This document shows positions 63,868 to 64,000 of a DNA stretch of 64,000 nucleotides, piece after piece. The stretch is from contig JAKSLD010000019.1 of assembly GCA_024401395.1 (NCBI GenBank), positions 16,137 to 80,136 of the forward strand. Direction: 5' to 3'. The translations under genes were made by a program, and so were the position numbers. The notes under the pieces were generated by a model. That model saw nothing but the letters and a program-made list of their open reading frames with translations, ran no database searches and had not been told where the DNA came from. The number at the start of each line of letters is the position of its first letter. Positions within the stretch are counted from its first letter, which is position 1. This stretch comes from Bacteroidales bacterium. Lineage in GTDB: Bacteria; Bacteroidota; Bacteroidia; Bacteroidales; Marinilabiliaceae.

Positions 63868-64000
63868 CTCAGACGCTGACTCTGACTCAGACGCTGACGT
63901 TGACTCAGACTCAGACTCAGACTCAGACACTGACAAAGTCATAGTCAAAGTCATAGTCAAAGTCATAGTCAAAGTCATAGTCAAAGTCATAGTCAAAGTC
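63857..64000 (+). repeat. Right hexanucleotide tract with polarity switch
   Basis: Thirteen NNNGAC hexamers (TCAGAC, GCTGAC, GTTGAC, ACTGAC; 63857-63934) are followed by eleven alternating AAAGTC/ATAGTC hexamers (63935-64000). The latter are the reverse complement of GACTTT/GACTAT, so orientation reverses at 63934/63935. The tract continues past the window end. Confidence 0.85.

Noticed and set aside
63781..63996. Minus-strand open frame rich in Thr/Leu and Ser/Glu repeats
   Set aside because: It is a translation of the hexanucleotide tract and of the S23-type gene's antisense.
63392..64000. Possible CRISPR array
   Set aside because: The units are contiguous hexamers with no spacers, so this is simple tandem repetition.

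Overview
The window is chromosomal DNA from a Bacteroidales bacterium, most like a Prevotella-type gut or oral species. The evidence is the long Bacteroidetes form of NusB, a Rho with a glutamine-rich insertion, a zinc-less Tgt, DUF1573/DUF4857/DUF4876-type envelope proteins, two proteins with type IX secretion (T9SS) sorting domains, and several promoters matching the Bacteroidetes sigma pattern TTTG-N(18-20)-TAnnTTTG. No rRNA, tRNA, CRISPR array or complete insertion sequence was seen.

Positions 1-31000 are mostly core or conserved genes. First comes a housekeeping run on the plus strand (response regulator, mazG, nusB, a DUF1573 lipoprotein, yajC, ybbR). It meets a seven-gene minus-strand operon (12555 down to 4393): TonB-dependent receptor, DUF4876 lipoprotein, DUF6850-like beta-barrel, Cys/His-rich lipoprotein, ABC ATPase, ABC permease and a DUF4857-like protein. 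This looks like an uncharacterised transport system spanning both membranes. Then follow a GDSL lipoprotein, a DUF1015 protein, a thioesterase, a LysE exporter, serine acetyltransferase, a SiaB/SiaC kinase-substrate pair, tgt, a HigBA-type toxin-antitoxin pair, carboxynorspermidine/saccharopine dehydrogenase, an omega-amidase, rho, a TlpA-type thioredoxin lipoprotein, a DUF1593 protein and a two-domain alpha/beta hydrolase.

Positions 28800-39900 are accessory. An AAA ATPase gene with a perfect 15-bp palindrome at its promoter is flanked by duplicated gene-end fragments. Two minus-strand units follow, each made of a large T9SS-exported repeat protein, a small peptide with an N-terminal KK-x-Y-x-SP motif, and a strong intrinsic terminator. 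A lone 143-residue gene flanked by inverted 'tacggat' repeats comes next.

Positions 39935-63400 hold a surface polysaccharide (capsule or O-antigen) locus on the plus strand: UDP-glucuronate epimerase, the three UDP-L-FucNAc enzymes, a Wzx flippase, an iron-sulfur FrhB-like protein coupled to a pyruvyl transferase, acyltransferases, a Wzy/EpsG-like polymerase, several glycosyltransferases and an unusual GHMP kinase-nucleotidyltransferase fusion. No initiating phosphoglycosyltransferase, Wza/Wzc export gene or UpxY regulator is visible, so the locus is incomplete here. Near its end sits an AlbA-type ATP-binding regulator with a perfect 12-bp coding repeat. The window closes with a four-helix-bundle (S23-type) gene between long hexanucleotide tracts whose polarity reverses on the far side.
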